A stretch of 6,660 nucleotides of DNA from Akkermansiaceae bacterium (GCA_029288115.1 JARFPV010000329.1:1-6660), one strand, 5' to 3'. Positions 1 through 6,570 are shown, counted from the first letter of the stretch. Numbers and translations are program-made. Notes: generated from the letters alone by a model not told the origin.

Positions 1-101
1 GAACAAGGCAGCGCACATCAGGGTCACAAATCCGATTCTATTGTTGCTGCCCTCTAAAAAGTCTGTTCATTTGCACGGTATTCGATCATGCTGCGCCGCA
101 G

Positions 102-2135
102 ATGATCCGGATCGAAGAGGGCGCAGGTGCCACACGTGGGGACCTGGCTGAGCGCATGGAGCTGATGTTTTCTGCATCGGGCGGACTCGCGGCGTCGCCT
201 GACTTTGAGTATAGGGCGGAGCAGCAGCAGATGGCGGTGTCGGTGGCCAGGGCATTGGAAAACCGGAATGTGCTATGCGCGGAGGCGGGAACGGGGGTCG
301 GCAAGTCCCTTGCCTATTTGCTTCCTGCGGCTCAATTTTCGTTAGACACCGGCAGAAAGGCGGTGATCTCGACGCACACGATCAATTTGCAAGAGCAGCT
401 GATCAGCAAGGACATTCCGCTGGCGCAAAAAATTCTTGGTGGTGATTTGAAAGCGGCCTTACTGAAAGGTCGCGGTAATTATGTCTGCCCCTTGCGCCTT
501 CGCCGCGCAATGGATTCGGTGGGTGATCTGTTCAGCACAAGTGAATCCGAAGAGCTGAAAGCGATTTGGGACTGGGCAGAAGGGACTCAGGATGGCACTC
601 GAACTGATCTGGATTTTCAACCGACCCCCAAAGTCTGGGCGCAGGTATGTAGTGATGGAAGTGTTTGCACCCATCGGACTTGCGGAAAGCGTGGGAATTG
701 TTTCTATCAGAAGGCAAGGAAATTGACGGAGGAGGCGGACATTATCGTACTTAATCACACGCTGTTTTTTTCCCTGTTTGCGCTTCAGGAGCTGTCGGAT
801 GATGACGTCGGGTATCTTTTCCCCAATGACTTTGTGATTTTTGACGAGGCGCACACCTTGGAACATGTCGCGGCAACCCAGCTCGGGTTAAGACAGAGCC
901 ATGCTGGGGTCAAGTTTGAGATCCAGAGGCTCTATAATCCGAAAAACCGCAAGGGTCTGATGCGAGCGCTCAACAATGCACCGGCGATGAAGGCCGCGGA
1001 GAAGGCATTGGACGCGGCTGATGAGTTTTTTGATAGCCTGAGTGAAGAAGTGGATTTTGGCAGGTTCAGCAAGGAGTTCCGTGTGCGTAATCCGGATTTC
1101 GTTGACAATACGCTGGGTGAACCTCTTCGCACTCTCTGGCAAGAAATTGAAGACGTGGCGGAAAGGATGGAAAAGGAATCGTCCACCAAGGCGGAGCTCA
1201 TGGACGGGGCCCGCCGGATGCGTGAGATCCATGCGTGTGTGAGAATTTTCCTCGATCAGGAAGACGAACAAAGCGTTTACTGGGTGCAAAAGGGAGGACG
1301 TGATGGAGATATGCTCAGCATTCACTCAGCTCCGGTCAACGTGGCGGATCGACTCAGAAGAATGATGTTTGGCCCTGACAGGACATGCATCCTAACAAGC
1401 GCAACACTCGGCACAGGTGACGATCAGCTGACTTACTTCCGTAAACGCATCGGCGCGGAGAATGCGGAGGCAGTGAAGATTGGCAGCCCGTTCAACTACA
1501 AAGAACAAATGCAGATCTACGTCATCAAGTCGATGCCGGATCCGACTAGTGACGACTATGAATCCGCACTTATTCAGTGGATCGGGCGTGTTCTCAAGTA
1601 CACCGAGGGCAAGGCATTCGTTTTATTCACCAGCTACCGACTGATGCGTAACGTGGCGGACGCGATGGAGGATTTCTTTTTCGATCATGATTGGCGCTTG
1701 CTTCTGCAAGGCGATGGAATGGCTCGGCACAAAATGATCGAGGTGTTTCGCAAGGATACCAATAGCGTGCTGTTCGGAACCGACAGTTTCTGGGCCGGGG
1801 TAGACGTTCCCGGCGAAGCTCTTTCCAATGTGATTGTAACGCGCTTGCCATTCGCGGTGCCGGACCATCCGCTTGTGGCGTCAAGACTGGAGGCAATCGA
1901 AGCTGCGGGCGGAAACTCATTTGTGGATTACTCGGTGCCGGAGGCAGTGCTCAAGTTACGACAGGGAGTAGGCAGGCTGATCCGTACAGCCAAGGACAAG
2001 GGGCTTGTCGTATTGTTAGATAATCGTGTAGTCAACAAACCCTACGGAAAAACCTTTCTCAGCGCACTGCCGGATGCACCCGTGAAGATTGTAAACCAGC
2101 CTGCTGACGGGAACCAGGGGCCAAGTGTCAGGTGA
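102..2135 (+). CDS. dinG: DinG-type ATP-dependent DNA helicase with Fe-S cluster (XPD/Rad3-like, SF2)
   Basis: This is a 677-residue cytosolic 5'-3' helicase of the DinG/XPD family, which unwinds damaged or structured DNA and R-loops. Motifs seen in order: Q-motif-like FEYRAEQQQM (35-44), Walker A GTGVGKS (63-69), motif Ia STHTINLQEQL (90-100), the four Fe-S cysteines C129 (in GRGNYVC), C189, C194 and C200 (C-x4-C-x5-C, the spacing I recall for E. coli DinG) followed by FYQKAR, Walker B DEAH (248-251), SATLGTG (433-439), GTDSFWAGVDVPG (559-571) and motif VI QGVGRLIR (621-628). There is no N-terminal exonuclease domain, unlike Firmicutes DinG, and the length is near the usual ~700. The ATG at 102 is the first in-frame ATG. 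No Shine-Dalgarno precedes it, and the frame stays open to the left edge of the window, so an upstream start cannot be excluded, although the upstream codons look non-coding. The 3' end overlaps aroD on the opposite strand by 8 bp. The family call is firm; the exact substrate is inferred. Confidence 0.93.
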   Translation: MIRIEEGAGATRGDLAERMELMFSASGGLAASPDFEYRAEQQQMAVSVARALENRNVLCAEAGTGVGKSLAYLLPAAQFSLDTGRKAVISTHTINLQEQLISKDIPLAQKILGGDLKAALLKGRGNYVCPLRLRRAMDSVGDLFSTSESEELKAIWDWAEGTQDGTRTDLDFQPTPKVWAQVCSDGSVCTHRTCGKRGNCFYQKARKLTEEADIIVLNHTLFFSLFALQELSDDDVGYLFPNDFVIFDEAHTLEHVAATQLGLRQSHAGVKFEIQRLYNPKNRKGLMRALNNAPAMKAAEKALDAADEFFDSLSEEVDFGRFSKEFRVRNPDFVDNTLGEPLRTLWQEIEDVAERMEKESSTKAELMDGARRMREIHACVRIFLDQEDEQSVYWVQKGGRDGDMLSIHSAPVNVADRLRRMMFGPDRTCILTSATLGTGDDQLTYFRKRIGAENAEAVKIGSPFNYKEQMQIYVIKSMPDPTSDDYESALIQWIGRVLKYTEGKAFVLFTSYRLMRNVADAMEDFFFDHDWRLLLQGDGMARHKMIEVFRKDTNSVLFGTDSFWAGVDVPGEALSNVIVTRLPFAVPDHPLVASRLEAIEAAGGNSFVDYSVPEAVLKLRQGVGRLIRTAKDKGLVVLLDNRVVNKPYGKTFLSALPDAPVKIVNQPADGNQGPSVR

Positions 2136-2826
2136 CGGGTGTCAGGGCGGAAATCGCTTGCTTCATCAATTGCGCGGGCCACTGGCCAGGTGCGGTTGGC
2201 TCCTCACCAAGATAACCGTAGTTTAACAACGAGCCATGCTGCGCATAGAGCAGGCGTGAAACGGCACCAAGCTCTCCCATCCCCATCATGGACATCGGGT
2301 GGTCATTGCGCTGGAGGATGTGAGTACAGCGGGCGAAATCTTCCACGGTATGGTGCTGCACAGCTATTTTTACAATGTCTGCTTCCTCACTGAGATCGAC
2401 CAAACGTTGCATCTCGAACTCGGCGGGAGTTTGCTCAAAGTTATGGTATGAAAGGATCAGCCCGACCTCTTGGCACCTGATCCGGTGGATTGCGGATTGC
2501 ATTTCCTCATATGAGGCGAGCTCTACATCAATCCACGTCGCATGATCAGCCACTTCCAGTAGAAGTCCTGAGCGTTCGGCAGCACAAAGATCCTCCAAGC
2601 CACCTTCCGAGTGTGCACGGGCAGTGAACAGCAATGGAAAATCAGCGAAGCGATCCAGTTCGACTTTCAGCGCATCAACATGCTCCGCCATGCCATCGAG
2701 TCGGATTTCCAGAATGTCACATAACGAAGGCAACTCAACCGGCTGCACGCAGGCCAGTTGGTTCAACGTCGCAACAGAGCCCACCACTTGAGGGGTCTCG
2801 GGTATGGTCACGGTGCGCTCGCTCAT
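2128..2826 (-). CDS. aroD: Type I 3-dehydroquinate dehydratase
   Basis: This enzyme converts 3-dehydroquinate to 3-dehydroshikimate, step three of the shikimate pathway, through a Schiff-base lysine; it is cytosolic. From the start chosen here the product has 232 residues (E. coli AroD has about 252). Family landmarks: EIRLDGM (substrate-binding Glu40 and Arg42), FTARAHSEGG (Arg70, Glu74), IDVEL, LSYHNFEQTP with the catalytic His128, DIVKIAV with the Schiff-base Lys153, GELGAVSRLL (Arg191) and a late PGQ (Gln215). All expected active-site residues are present. An upstream in-frame ATG at 2871 would add 15 residues (MGLTQIIGHG...), but that extension contains a perfect TTGACA -35 box and looks like promoter DNA, so I prefer the ATG at 2824-2826. 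The gene is divergent from hom and converges with the helicase gene, with overlapping 3' ends. Function is confident; the start is moderately so. Confidence 0.93.
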   Translation of the reverse strand: MSERTVTIPETPQVVGSVATLNQLACVQPVELPSLCDILEIRLDGMAEHVDALKVELDRFADFPLLFTARAHSEGGLEDLCAAERSGLLLEVADHATWIDVELASYEEMQSAIHRIRCQEVGLILSYHNFEQTPAEFEMQRLVDLSEEADIVKIAVQHHTVEDFARCTHILQRNDHPMSMMGMGELGAVSRLLYAQHGSLLNYGYLGEEPTAPGQWPAQLMKQAISALTPVT

Positions 2827-2835
2827 GGCTGAATT

Positions 2836-2865
2836 ATTAGTCCCATGCCCAATGATCTGTGTCAA
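2836..2865 (-). promoter_or_regulatory. Candidate sigma70 promoter for aroD
   Basis: On the minus strand a perfect -35 hexamer TTGACA (2860-2865) is followed after 18 bp by ACTAAT (2836-2841), a 4/6 match to the -10 consensus that keeps the two most conserved positions only partly. Transcription would begin within a few bases of the ATG at 2826, giving a leaderless or very short-leader mRNA. This fits the absence of a Shine-Dalgarno motif. The weak -10 box is the main doubt. Confidence 0.45.
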
Positions 2866-2966
2866 TCCCATGCGTATCCGGATTTATGTTACATTTTGGA
2901 CTTTTGGAAATGAGCAAGGTGCGGCAGAAGTAATCTTGTCCGCAGGAAACGAAAGCATATAGGATT

Positions 2967-4274
2967 ATGAGCAAGACATTGGGATTAGGATTGGCAGGAT
3001 TCGGTACCGTTGGCACCGGCGTGTGGGAAACATTGCAACGTAACGCAGAGCTGATCTCTGACAGGTCTGAGGTGCGTGTTGATATAAAGCGCATCGCTGT
3101 GAGAGACATGTCCAAATCACGTCCGGAAGGCGCGCCTACCGAGCTTTTCACCACGGACTGGCAAGAAGTCGTCGCTGATGACTCCGTGGATATTGTCGTA
3201 GAACTCATCGGCGGAACAACAACCGCATTTGATATCGTTGCCGCAGCACTGAAGGCAAAGAAACCGGTAGTCACTGGAAACAAGGCACTTCTCGCAGAGC
3301 GCGGACAGGAGCTTTTCGCTCTGTCACATGAGATGAATACTCCGATTCACTTCGAGGCAGCAGTCGCGGGCGGCATCCCAATTATCAAGACGGTGCAAGA
3401 CTCGTTTGTTGGCAATCGCATCCAGTCGATGGTTGGCATCATCAACGGAACGTCCAACTACATCCTCGAGCGTATGACCGATGCTGGACTCGGTTACGAG
3501 GAAGCACTCACAGAGGCACAGCAGCTAGGATATGCCGAGGCTGACCCAACACTCGACGTGAATGGCTGGGACGCTGCGCACAAGGCCATTTTGTTAGCTA
3601 CTCTGGCTTACGGATTCATCATCGATCCAGAGAAAGTTTATGTGCGTGGTATCGAGCGGGTGCGTGGTATCGATATTGATTTTGCGAAACGGCTAGGCTT
3701 TGTCGTGAAGCTCCTGTGTGTGGTGCATGAGCATCCTGATGGCACCATCGAGCTACGCACGCAGCCATCATTTATTCCTCAGAGTCATGTGCTTTCCAGC
3801 GTGAATGGTGTGTTCAATGCTGTCGCAGTCCGCGGCGATGCTGCAGGTGAGTCGCTCTTTTATGGGCGCGGTGCAGGCAAAGACCCTACTGCCTCGTCCG
3901 TGGTAGCCGACATCGTGGAGGCCGCACGTGGTGAGGCTCACGACGGCTCACACCGTGGTTTCCTTCCCTACCAAGACAGCGGTCACGTCATGGCGATCGA
4001 AGACACGGAAACACCCTACTACGTGCGCTTTGATGTGACTGATGAAACTGGGGTGATTGCTAAGATCGCGGCCGTACTGGCGGACGCTGGTATCGGAATT
4101 GCCGGAACACACTCACCGGTGAACGCGGAAGAGCCTGACGCGGATTTTGTGGATATGGTTTTCCAACTGCACACCTGCAAGTTTGGCTTGCTGAAGGAGA
4201 CACTGAAAAAAATCGAAGCCCTGAACTGCGTTAACTCACGTCCAGTGGTGTTCCGGATCGAGAGTTTAGGTTAG
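2967..4274 (+). CDS. hom: Homoserine dehydrogenase with C-terminal ACT domain
   Basis: This is a 435-residue NAD(P)-dependent enzyme that reduces aspartate semialdehyde to homoserine, the branch point to threonine, isoleucine and methionine. The Rossmann glycine motif GFGTVGTG lies at residues 11-18. The nucleotide-binding domain follows with VTGNKALLAERG, then FEAAVAGGIPIIKT and GIINGTSNYIL of the catalytic domain. The family signature ends in EADPTLDVNGWDAAHK, with Asp202 and the catalytic Lys206. The last ~85 residues (TPYYVRFDVTDETGVIAKIAAVLADAGIGI onward) form an ACT domain, which in this family usually mediates threonine feedback inhibition. It is a monofunctional type with no aspartokinase domain. 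The start is secure because the glycine motif lies 10 residues in. An AGGA sits only 2 nt before the ATG, too close to be a normal ribosome site. It is divergent from aroD; its stop overlaps the stop of the next gene by 4 bp. Confidence 0.96.
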   Translation: MSKTLGLGLAGFGTVGTGVWETLQRNAELISDRSEVRVDIKRIAVRDMSKSRPEGAPTELFTTDWQEVVADDSVDIVVELIGGTTTAFDIVAAALKAKKPVVTGNKALLAERGQELFALSHEMNTPIHFEAAVAGGIPIIKTVQDSFVGNRIQSMVGIINGTSNYILERMTDAGLGYEEALTEAQQLGYAEADPTLDVNGWDAAHKAILLATLAYGFIIDPEKVYVRGIERVRGIDIDFAKRLGFVVKLLCVVHEHPDGTIELRTQPSFIPQSHVLSSVNGVFNAVAVRGDAAGESLFYGRGAGKDPTASSVVADIVEAARGEAHDGSHRGFLPYQDSGHVMAIEDTETPYYVRFDVTDETGVIAKIAAVLADAGIGIAGTHSPVNAEEPDADFVDMVFQLHTCKFGLLKETLKKIEALNCVNSRPVVFRIESLG

Positions 4275-5452
4275 TCCGAGGTAAACACTTGCACAGGCCC
4301 CACACCGGAACCTCCTTGAACACTGCGGAGTTTATTGACGGCTTTTTGAATCGCTTCCACAGCTGCATCCACTTCATCCTGAGTCGTAAAAATCGACAGA
4401 GAAATACGCAGACTGCTTTTTGCCTGTGCGGGGGAGATCCCCATGGCGACTTGAACGTGAGATGGCTGCTGCTTTCCTGTCATGCAGGCACTTCCAGCGG
4501 AACATTGCACCCCGTATTCATCTAATAAAATAAGCAGACCAGCCGCTTCACAGCCAGCAAACGAGAGGTGACTAGTATTGGCTGTTCTGAACTCCAATGA
4601 ACCATTTCGAGTAACCCCCTCGACCTCACTCAACAGACGTGTTTCAAGATGATCGCGTAGTTTTTCAATACCCGCATGATGATCATCATCGAGACGAGCT
4701 TTCATGAGCTGAGCGGCTTTTCCAAGTCCCACAATACCTGCAACATTCTCGGTGCCGCTACGGCGCCCTTGTTCCTGTCCTCCGCCCCGGAGCATGGGTT
4801 CGAAGCGCATTCCCGACCTGATGTAGAGGGCCCCCACCCCTTTGGGAGCGTGAAATTTGTGGCCTGAAATCGATAGAAAATCTATGGGAGTTTCCTTAAC
4901 ATCCACCGGTGTCTTTCCGACCGCTTGAATCGCGTCTGTATGAAATGGAACGCCTGCATCGTTCGCCAGCTCAGCCGCTTGCGCAATCGGCTGGATCACA
5001 CCCGTCTCATTATTCGCCCACATCACGCTCGCCATAGCTGCACCACCCAACGCGGAACGATAAGCTTCAAGATCAAGTCTTCCATCGCTATCCACCCCTA
5101 CATGCTCGACCGTCATTCCGTGTGATTCGACCAACGCATCTGCGTAGCGGAGAATAGCACTATGCTCAATGGCACTGGTTACGATCTTGTTTTTGTCCCC
5201 ACGCTGATTAGCGAGAAATGCGAGCACGGCGTTATTCGATTCCGTCCCGCACCCAGTCATGACAATTTCATCTGGTGAGGCATTGATCAATGCTGCCACC
5301 TGCTCATGCGCCAACTCGATTGCCTCTCTCACTTTTTTTGCCGCCCGGTAACCACTCGACGGGTTATGCCAATGGTCGGTTAGAAATGGCATCATCGCCT
5401 CAAGCACCTCAGGGTGAACCTGGGTGGTCGCATTGGAATCAAGATAGATCAT
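4271..5452 (-). CDS. Cysteine desulfurase, group I (NifS/IscS type)
   Basis: This is a PLP-dependent enzyme that takes sulfur from cysteine, forming alanine and an enzyme persulfide for Fe-S clusters and other thio-cofactors. From the start chosen it has 393 residues, normal for the family. It begins with the canonical MIYLDSNATT. Landmarks: TGCGTESNN, IEHSAIL (His97, cofactor stacking), WANNETGVIQPI, FHTDAIQAVGK (Asp173, Gln176), SGHKFHAPKGVGALYIR (PLP Lys199), GGGQEQGRRSGTEN, and the catalytic loop CSAGSACMTG with Cys323, followed by QPSHVQVAMG. The short loop and the Cys context identify group I rather than SufS-type group II. No iscU, nifU or iscR lies beside it, so I cannot assign nifS versus iscS. 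An in-frame ATG at 5473 would add 7 residues; the 5452 ATG fits the family N-terminus better, with a weak GAGG 13 nt upstream. It probably shares a transcript with the RlpA-like gene upstream, 42 bp away. Confidence 0.93.
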   Translation of the reverse strand: MIYLDSNATTQVHPEVLEAMMPFLTDHWHNPSSGYRAAKKVREAIELAHEQVAALINASPDEIVMTGCGTESNNAVLAFLANQRGDKNKIVTSAIEHSAILRYADALVESHGMTVEHVGVDSDGRLDLEAYRSALGGAAMASVMWANNETGVIQPIAQAAELANDAGVPFHTDAIQAVGKTPVDVKETPIDFLSISGHKFHAPKGVGALYIRSGMRFEPMLRGGGQEQGRRSGTENVAGIVGLGKAAQLMKARLDDDHHAGIEKLRDHLETRLLSEVEGVTRNGSLEFRTANTSHLSFAGCEAAGLLILLDEYGVQCSAGSACMTGKQQPSHVQVAMGISPAQAKSSLRISLSIFTTQDEVDAAVEAIQKAVNKLRSVQGGSGVGPVQVFTSD

Positions 5453-5494
5453 GGAGCGTTGATAACCTCGCATGGCTGCCGCTGCAAGCCGTCA

Positions 5495-5995
5495 TCACCA
5501 CCAACCCCAACCGCGGCGCGCCTTGCGTTTGTATTTTCCATCACCCACGCTGACGACCTCTACCCGGCAACGTGTCAGTCCCTGGGACTTAAAACCAAGT
5601 TTTTTAGCGGCACGGGGTGTAACGTCAATGATTCGGCCCGGGATAAACGGCCCACGGTCATTGACGCGCATCTTCAACGACTTGCCGTTCTTCAGGTTGG
5701 TCACTTTGACAACACAAGGCAGAGGCAAGGTCTTATGCGCAGCAGATATATCCCACGCCATGACTTTTTCACCTATCGCGGTGTTTCCGCGTTTCAGGCC
5801 GAAGAATTTACTTTCGTCATACCAGGATGCTATTCCTTCCTGCCGATAGGTAAGTGCCTGGTCAACCGACATCGGCTGGTAATGCACTCCGCGAATCGTG
5901 TAGCCTCCTGTCTTGTATCCTTTGTAACCACCACCTCCGCACGAAATCAGAGCCATGCAAAAAACAGGGAGAAATACGATCAGTGAAGATTTCAT
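5495..5995 (-). CDS. rlpA: RlpA-like septal lytic transglycosylase-type lipoprotein (DPBB domain, no SPOR)
   Basis: This is a predicted 166-residue outer-envelope lipoprotein. Residues 1-19 form a lipoprotein signal peptide (MKSS, hydrophobic core, lipobox LISC with lipidated Cys19), followed by a Gly-rich linker. Residues ~53-150 form the double-psi beta-barrel: GIASWY, TAIGE (Glu76), SAAHKTLP (His87), VKVTNLKNGKSLKMRVNDRGPF (Asp113), GRIIDVTPRAAKKLG. Glu76, His87 and Asp113 have the same spacing I recall for the catalytic set of Pseudomonas aeruginosa RlpA (E120/H131/D157), which cleaves peptidoglycan lacking stem peptides. There is no SPOR domain; the protein ends in a short basic and tryptophan-rich tail (KYKRKARRGWGWW). 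There is no Shine-Dalgarno before the ATG, though a TATA-like stretch (TATATC) lies immediately upstream. It is the first gene of a likely two-gene unit with the cysteine desulfurase. Family assignment is firm; lytic activity is inferred. Confidence 0.9.
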   Translation of the reverse strand: MKSSLIVFLPVFCMALISCGGGGYKGYKTGGYTIRGVHYQPMSVDQALTYRQEGIASWYDESKFFGLKRGNTAIGEKVMAWDISAAHKTLPLPCVVKVTNLKNGKSLKMRVNDRGPFIPGRIIDVTPRAAKKLGFKSQGLTRCRVEVVSVGDGKYKRKARRGWGWW

Positions 5996-6054
5996 GCCAG
6001 ATATACTACACTAATCTTAAGCAAAAAAAAGAAAAAGCGCAGCATCACCTGGTC

Positions 6055-6083
6055 TTGACCTAGGTCCTCATGAAACATATAAG
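6055..6083 (+). promoter_or_regulatory. Strong sigma70-like promoter for the 35-aa peptide unit
   Basis: TTGACC (6055-6060, 5/6 match to -35) is separated by exactly 17 bp from TATAAG (6078-6083, 5/6 match to -10). The predicted transcription start is near 6090, about 35 nt before the small ORF at 6125. An A-rich tract (6023-6036, A8-G-A5) lies upstream and could act as a distal UP element. This is the best-matching promoter in the window. Confidence 0.6.
6057..6066. promoter_or_regulatory. Perfect 10-bp palindrome over the -35 box (possible operator)
   Basis: GACCTAGGTC is self-complementary over all 10 bases. It covers the last four bases of the TTGACC -35 hexamer and the start of the spacer, where a bound dimeric repressor would block RNA polymerase. 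A related half-site ACCTGGTC lies just upstream (6047-6054). The operator role is inferred from position only; a 10-bp palindrome can occur by chance. Confidence 0.3.
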
Positions 6084-6124
6084 GCGCACGTCGTCTTTAA
6101 ACATATTACTTTTCCAATCACATC

Positions 6125-6232
6125 ATGACACGCACCTCAATCGAAGGCTGGGCCAAGGGCTTTGTCGTTGTTCTTTTTCTCCTGTTCCTCTACGCGACTT
6201 ATCGCGTCTGTGACATGATCGGCTGGTTCTAG
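6125..6232 (+). CDS. Putative 35-residue single-pass membrane peptide
   Basis: This is a short ORF (ATG 6125, stop TAG 6230-6232) reading MTRTSIEGWAKG, then a continuous hydrophobic stretch FVVVLFLLFLYATY (13-26), then RVCDMIGWF. The single predicted transmembrane helix has Lys11 and Arg3 on its N-terminal side and Arg27/Asp30 plus an aromatic end on the other. I do not recognise the family and assign no function. In its favour: its own promoter about 35 nt upstream of the ATG, a terminator 98 nt after the stop, an in-frame stop shortly upstream that fixes the start, and a 200-300 bp gap otherwise lacking a gene. Against: its length, and no Shine-Dalgarno motif (though most genes here lack one). 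An overlapping 47-codon ORF from 6070 (MKHIRRTSSLNILLFQ...) has no membrane or domain signature and starts before the predicted transcription start. Confidence 0.5.
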   Translation: MTRTSIEGWAKGFVVVLFLLFLYATYRVCDMIGWF

Positions 6233-6323
6233 GCCAACCATCCAGGCCATCCAGACTGATTGGGTAAGCACAGGGCTGCGATTCAATTGGGCACGTCCAA
6301 GTGCAAGCATCTAGATGCTACGC
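6233..6323. other. Non-coding 3' region of the small-peptide unit
   Basis: This stretch between the small ORF and the terminator holds no convincing gene. It contains a 9-bp-period tandem of CCATCCAG (6238-6245 and 6247-6254) and a perfect 14-bp palindrome near its end. It would form the 3' untranslated part of a transcript of roughly 270 nt. Confidence 0.4.
6306..6319. repeat. Perfect 14-bp palindrome
   Basis: AGCATCTAGATGCT is fully self-complementary. It lies 11 bp before the terminator stem, in the 3' untranslated part of the small-peptide unit. As RNA it could form only a short hairpin with a tight loop, so a protein-binding site or chance are both possible. Confidence 0.5.
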
Positions 6324-6361
6324 AAAAAAACACTCGCGGAAGTTATCCACGAGTGCTTTTT
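6324..6361. terminator. Bidirectional intrinsic terminator
   Basis: The arms CACTCGCGGA (6331-6340) and TCCACGAGTG (6346-6355) pair over 10 positions with one mismatch around the 5-nt loop AGTTA. On the plus strand the stem is followed by C and five T (6357-6361). On the minus strand it is followed directly by seven T (complement of A7 at 6324-6330). It would end the small-peptide transcript from the left and the export-protein transcript from the right, whose stop codon lies 25 nt away. Confidence 0.8.
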
Positions 6362-6380
6362 AAAAAGAATCAAAGCCGTA

Positions 6381-6570
6381 TTACGTACCTCTCCAGTTTT
6401 TCTGCGGCACGTTGATGCTGTCGCCGGGGTACACCCTCACACGCATATGCTCGGGGTTCTTAAGATCATACTTGTAACGCTTGCCGTTGCGGTGGAGCTC
6501 TACCCGCCTGATCGATCCAAATGCATTCTCCCCACCAGCCGCTGAGAGAGCTTGGAACAGGGTCATGTTG
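6381..6570 (-). CDS. Polysaccharide export protein (Wza-like, SLBB domain), C-terminal fragment
   Basis: Sixty-two genomic residues are present, from NMTLFQALSAAGG to NVPQKNWRGT, ending at TAA (6381-6383). The pattern MTLFQALSAAGGENAF, then RRVELHRNGKRYKYDL, then YPGDSINVPQK, matches the C-terminal SLBB (soluble ligand-binding beta-grasp) repeat and tail of the outer-membrane polysaccharide export family (Wza/KpsD-like), which carries capsule or exopolysaccharide out of the cell. The N-terminal part is missing because the genomic insert ends at 6570. The open frame runs on into adapter DNA to an apparent ATG at 6587, giving a false N-terminus MCIRDS. The gene faces the small-peptide unit with a shared terminator between them. 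The family call rests on a short fragment, so related SLBB proteins remain possible. Confidence 0.75.

Noticed and set aside
2886..2933. A 15-codon ORF (MLHFGLLEMSKVRQK) upstream of hom as an attenuator leader peptide
   Set aside because: It has no run of threonine, isoleucine or methionine codons and no terminator/antiterminator pair follows it before hom.
2936..2963. TTGTCC-N16-TATAGG as a hom promoter
   Set aside because: The predicted transcription start would fall inside or after the hom ATG, which is secure from the Rossmann motif.
5414..5986. A 190-codon plus-strand ORF opposite the RlpA-like gene
   Set aside because: It is the shadow of a well-supported DPBB lipoprotein, with no family pattern of its own.
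6070..6213. A 47-codon ORF overlapping the membrane-peptide ORF in another frame
   Set aside because: It would start before the predicted transcription start at about 6090 and has no recognisable domain; the overlapping frame has a clean transmembrane pattern.
6343..6351. A DnaA-box-like TTATCCACG
   Set aside because: It is a single near-match that falls inside the terminator stem-loop, with no cluster of boxes or AT-rich unwinding region.
6315..6545. A 76-codon plus-strand ORF across the terminator and export-protein region
   Set aside because: It is antisense to a recognisable SLBB coding sequence and runs through the intrinsic terminator; its translation shows no family.
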